From: Alkanindiges sp.
GTDB taxonomy: Bacteria > Pseudomonadota > Gammaproteobacteria > Pseudomonadales > Moraxellaceae
NCBI GenBank assembly: GCA_030152125.1
Contig: JASLIR010000187.1
Location: 1-8,592 of the forward strand
DNA: 8,592 nucleotides
Reading direction: 5' to 3'
The notes beneath the pieces are model-generated. The model was not told where the DNA came from and ran no database searches. It saw only the letters and a list, made by a program, of their open reading frames with translations. The translations under genes were made by a program, and so were the position numbers. Shown one piece after another: positions 5,738 through 8,592 of this stretch (positions within the stretch are counted from its first letter, which is position 1; each line of letters starts with the position of its first letter).

Positions 5738-7801
5738 TTACTCTCTGGCTAAGGCTGCAACTGGATCAAGCTGTGCGGCACTGCGTGCGGGCAGGAAACC
5801 GAACAGCACACCAATCAGGGATGAGCAGGCAAAAGCCGCCACAATCGAGGTGGTGGAATACACCATCTGGAAGGTATCCCCGGCAAAATGACCAAATATT
5901 TTACCAATGGCCAGTGCCAGTGCTACCCCCAGCATGCCACCCAGAATACATACCAGTACTGCTTCAATCAGGAACTGCTGCAAAATATCGCTTTGCCGCG
6001 CACCCACCGCCATTCGCACGCCAATTTCCTGGGTTCGTTCAGTCACCGATACCAGCATGATGTTCATCACGCCAATACCGCCAACCACCAGTGAAATCAC
6101 CGCAATGGCAGAAATCAGCAGGGTCATGGTGGCTGTGGTTTGCTGGATGGTCTGACGGATGCTGTCGCTATTCTGGGTAAATACGTCTTTAGCCCCGTGT
6201 CGCTGTTCAATCAGGGTTAAAATCGCATTTTCTGCTGCATCACTGGGGGCGGTATCCTTCATGCGTACCACAATACTGCGCACATTGGATTGTCCCAGAA
6301 TACGGCTCATCACTGTGGAGTAGGGCAGCCATACATTCAGGGAGTCGGAGTTGCCAAACATGCTTTGTTCAGCCTTGGTGACGCCGATAATACGTGCCGG
6401 CACCTGACCAATCAGGATTACCTTGCCCAGCGGATCTTCACCATCCGGAAAAAAGGTTTTCAGGGTATTGGCATCAATCACCACATCCTGGCTTTGCTGT
6501 TTAACGCTTTGGGCGTCAAAAGCCTGACCCTGGGTAAAGGTAATCCCTTTAACCCGGAAGTAACTGTCGCCTACGCCATTAATGCTTGCGGTAGCTTCGA
6601 TGGAGCGGTAACGAATGGTTTTGGAACTGTTGACACTGGGGCTAACACTATCCACATAGGGCTGTTCTGCCAGTGCTTCGGCATCGGCTGGCCTTAATGT
6701 TTTAGCCTGACTGGTTTTGGAGTTATCACCAAAGCCCCGGCCCTGAAACACGGTAATGGTGTTGGTACCCAGGCTGCTAATGTTTTTTAGAATCTGCTGC
6801 TGCGAGCCATTACCCAGTGCTACCACCGATACCACCGAGGCAATACCGATAATAATACCCAGCATGGTTAAAAAGGTACGCAGGCGGTGTGCATTCATGG
6901 CCAGCAAGGCCATACGGAAGGCTTCACCCAAACGGTCCAGGGTAGAACGCCATGCCGAAAAGTGCCGCTGCTTGTCCTTGGCGCGGGTATCATGCAGCAA
7001 AGGGTTCGTATGTTCAGCTGGGCTTTCGCTGCTGCTGTTATCCGCAGGGTTCACTGCAACCGGGGTGTTTTCCCGGTCGGAAATAATTTCACCGTCACTG
7101 ATTTCAATAATGCGGCTGGCGTTTTGCGCCACCTGTAAATCGTGCGTGACAATGATAATGGTATGACCCTTGTCATTCAGGTCACGTAAAATACGCATCA
7201 CCTCATGGCCACTGTGTTTATCCAGTGCACCGGTGGGTTCATCGGCCAGAATCACATCGCCGCCGTTAATCAGCGCGCGGGCAATACTCACCCGCTGCTG
7301 CTGACCACCGGAAAGCTGGCTTGGGCGGTGATTCAAGCGCTCGCCCAAACCGAGCTGGGTTAAAATGGCAGATGCACGTTCGCGGCGTTCGCTACTGTCA
7401 ATACCGGCATAAATGGAAGGTACTTCCACATTGCCAACAGCGCTTAAATCGCCCAGCAAATGATAGCGCTGGAAAATAAAGCCAAAATATTCCCGGCGCA
7501 GCTTGGCCAGTTCATCCGGTTCCAGTTTGCCGGTTTCCTGTCCGCTAACGCGGTAGCTACCTTTTGTTGGTCTATCCAGGCAACCCAGAATATTCATTAA
7601 GGTGGACTTGCCGGAGCCGGACTGGCCGACAATGGCCACCATTTCCCCAGCGTAAATTTTCAGGTTAATGCCTTTAAGTACGGCGACGGTGCCTTCACCG
7701 GCGGGAAACTCTCGCCATAGGTCCTGCACCTCAAGCATGGCTTGCTGATGGTTGTGTTGTGAGTCAGGTTGTGGATCATGTTGTGAATCGTGTTGCGTCA
7801 T
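5738..7801 (-). CDS. macB: MacB-type ABC efflux transporter (ATPase-permease fusion)
   Basis: This 687-residue inner-membrane protein drives substrate export from the periplasm by ATP-powered mechanotransmission. The ATPase half has Walker [10 protein letters not shown] (59-67), Q-loop Q111, signature LSGGQ (163-167), Walker B VILADE (183-188) and H220, so it should be active. A hydrophilic linker (about 241-295) leads to helix 1 (310-330), a large periplasmic domain (about 331-560) and three C-terminal helices with the [15 protein letters not shown] motif. It ends DPVAALARE. The start at ATG 7801 follows a strong AAGGTGA. This adds 21 residues before the usual [11 protein letters not shown], made mostly of a QHDS-like tetrapeptide repeat. 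E. coli MacB has 648 residues, so this one is somewhat long. Family is certain; substrate (macrolide, peptide toxin, siderophore, porphyrin or other) is unknown. Confidence 0.95.
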   Translation of the reverse strand: MTQHDSQHDPQPDSQHNHQQAMLEVQDLWREFPAGEGTVAVLKGINLKIYAGEMVAIVGQSGSGKSTLMNILGCLDRPTKGSYRVSGQETGKLEPDELAKLRREYFGFIFQRYHLLGDLSAVGNVEVPSIYAGIDSSERRERASAILTQLGLGERLNHRPSQLSGGQQQRVSIARALINGGDVILADEPTGALDKHSGHEVMRILRDLNDKGHTIIIVTHDLQVAQNASRIIEISDGEIISDRENTPVAVNPADNSSSESPAEHTNPLLHDTRAKDKQRHFSAWRSTLDRLGEAFRMALLAMNAHRLRTFLTMLGIIIGIASVVSVVALGNGSQQQILKNISSLGTNTITVFQGRGFGDNSKTSQAKTLRPADAEALAEQPYVDSVSPSVNSSKTIRYRSIEATASINGVGDSYFRVKGITFTQGQAFDAQSVKQQSQDVVIDANTLKTFFPDGEDPLGKVILIGQVPARIIGVTKAEQSMFGNSDSLNVWLPYSTVMSRILGQSNVRSIVVRMKDTAPSDAAENAILTLIEQRHGAKDVFTQNSDSIRQTIQQTTATMTLLISAIAVISLVVGGIGVMNIMLVSVTERTQEIGVRMAVGARQSDILQQFLIEAVLVCILGGMLGVALALAIGKIFGHFAGDTFQMVYSTTSIVAAFACSSLIGVLFGFLPARSAAQLDPVAALARE
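7748..7795 (-). repeat. 12-bp tandem repeat coding a QHDS-like tetrapeptide
   Basis: Four degenerate 12-mers stand head to tail in the first codons of macB: CAACACGATTCA, CAACATGATCCA, CAACCTGACTCA and CAACACAACCAT, coding [16 protein letters not shown]. The unit is a multiple of three, so gain or loss of a copy would keep the frame. The tract is rich in His and Asp and faces the cytoplasm. Confidence 0.8.
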
Positions 7802-7806
7802 CAGGG

Positions 7807-7813
7807 TCACCTT
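7807..7813 (-). promoter_or_regulatory. macB: Ribosome-binding site of macB
   Basis: AAGGTGA on the minus strand lies 5 nt before ATG 7801 and overlaps the TAA of macA (7812-7814). It supports the 7801 start over the upstream start at 7879 and the later ATG at 7738, and suggests coupled translation of macA and macB. Confidence 0.75.
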
Positions 7814-8592
7814 AGAAGCGCATTGGCTGACGGTTGGTGGATGAACGCTTGGATTCATTTTGTGAGGTGTCGGTGGCATCCGCTAAAACAACTTTTTCAC
7901 CTTCTTTCAAGCCGGATAATACTTCGGCCGTAATACGGTTATTCAGGCCGATACGCACTTTACGTTCTTCCACACTGCCATCTGCATTCAGTACACGCAC
8001 GGTTGCACGTTTGCCGGGGGCACCTTTATCTGCCGCGCCTGCATGATTTTCGCGCGGCGCTTTTTCGGCATTGTTTGCTGCAGCATCCTGCTCCGGTTTG
8101 GCAGTACTGTTCTGCTGGCCGGATTTATGTTTGCCACCTTTGCCGTTGCCGGTAGTCAGTGCAGCAGCAGGGACTGTCAGTACATTCTTGGCCTCATCCA
8201 GTACAATGTATACCTGTGCAGTCATATCAATACGTAGCTGTCCATCGGTATTGGGCACATCAAACAGGGCATTGTAGTAAATGGCCGTGCTGCTGGAGGA
8301 TGAGCTGGCGCTGCTGGCACTTTCGGTTTTAATGGAATCCGGCGCAGGCTCTACATCACGCAGTGTAGCGTAGTGCTTGGTATCGGGGTCACCCAGCGTG
8401 GTGAAGTAAACATTTTGCCCTTTCTTAATTCTAATGACGTCTGCTTCGCTAACCTGTGCATTAATAGTCATGGTTTGCAGCTTGGCCAGTTTTACAATGG
8501 TAGGGGCGGACTGGTTGGCGTTTACGGTTTGGCCTTCCTCAGTCACAATGGCAACCACCGTACCATCAATCGGCGCACTAATACGGGTATAG
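7812..8592 (-). CDS. macA: MacA-type periplasmic adaptor, C-terminal part (partial)
   Basis: The frame is open to the window edge, so the N-terminal membrane anchor, the helical hairpin and part of the lipoyl domain are missing; 259 residues are seen. It begins [13 protein letters not shown], the second lipoyl half-motif of membrane-fusion proteins, followed by [14 protein letters not shown] and TTLGDPDT, the beta-barrel [10 protein letters not shown] and the membrane-proximal [10 protein letters not shown]. All match E. coli MacA as remembered. MacA links MacB to the outer-membrane channel and stimulates its ATPase. There are two departures from that protein: a serine run (8286-8327) between beta-barrel strands, and a polar insertion of about 49 residues (8007-8153) rich in Gly, Lys, Gln, Asn and Ala where E. 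coli has a short turn. The C-terminal tail ([17 protein letters not shown]) is also polar. Its promoter is outside the window. Confidence 0.92.
   Translation of the reverse strand, partial: YTRISAPIDGTVVAIVTEEGQTVNANQSAPTIVKLAKLQTMTINAQVSEADVIRIKKGQNVYFTTLGDPDTKHYATLRDVEPAPDSIKTESASSASSSSSSTAIYYNALFDVPNTDGQLRIDMTAQVYIVLDEAKNVLTVPAAALTTGNGKGGKHKSGQQNSTAKPEQDAAANNAEKAPRENHAGAADKGAPGKRATVRVLNADGSVEERKVRIGLNNRITAEVLSGLKEGEKVVLADATDTSQNESKRSSTNRQPMRF

Noticed and set aside
6756..7166. Long + strand open frame opposite macB
   Set aside because: It is a shadow of the well-supported macB coding sequence, without a ribosome site or recognisable domains. The same holds for the open frames at 6290-6697 and 5707-6060.
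7802..7879. Upstream extension of MacB from a start at 7879
   Set aside because: It would overlap the macA end by 68 nt, has no family resemblance, and a strong ribosome site serves ATG 7801.

Overview
The window looks like chromosomal DNA of a gamma-proteobacterium, most likely of the family Moraxellaceae (Acinetobacter and relatives). The strongest hint is FabI: its first 60 or so residues and its C-terminal half read very close to Acinetobacter FabI as I remember it. The base composition seems less AT-rich than typical Acinetobacter, so a relative such as Alkanindiges is possible. The genus is inference and no search was run.

Layout. (1) 1-506, + strand: the C-terminal end of a TonB-dependent outer-membrane receptor, followed by a two-tier hairpin/terminator (529-594). 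(2) 619-1803, +: a YjaB-like GNAT acetyltransferase and a secreted XAC2610-like protein with a calcium-loop motif. The two are tightly coupled, since the stop codon of the first lies in the Shine-Dalgarno sequence of the second. (3) 1802-2070: a non-coding repeat-like element with imperfect terminal inverted repeats and two long internal foldbacks, so one strand could fold as a three-way junction. It begins inside the stop codon of the XAC2610-like gene. (4) 2111-3041, +: fabI (enoyl-ACP reductase) with its own extended -10 promoter and a clear intrinsic terminator. (5) 3087-4252, +: two small membrane proteins of unknown function. (6) 4297-8592, - strand: a tripartite efflux operon in the order macA (cut by the window end), macB, NodT-type outer-membrane lipoprotein.

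The efflux genes form one functional unit: MacB is the inner-membrane ABC transporter, MacA the periplasmic adaptor and the NodT lipoprotein the outer-membrane channel. Spacing is very short (10 nt from macA to macB, 4 nt from macB to nodT-like). Macrolides, peptides, siderophores or lipid-like molecules are all possible substrates and nothing here chooses between them. The efflux operon converges on the unknown membrane-protein pair, and a 12-bp perfect hairpin (4237-4272) lies between the two.

Most genes are ordinary. The less explained parts are the structured element at 1802-2070, the unknown pair at 3087-4252, the QHDS-like tetrapeptide repeat at the MacB N-terminus and the polar insertion in MacA. 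I did not find a convincing new defence, CRISPR or secretion system.
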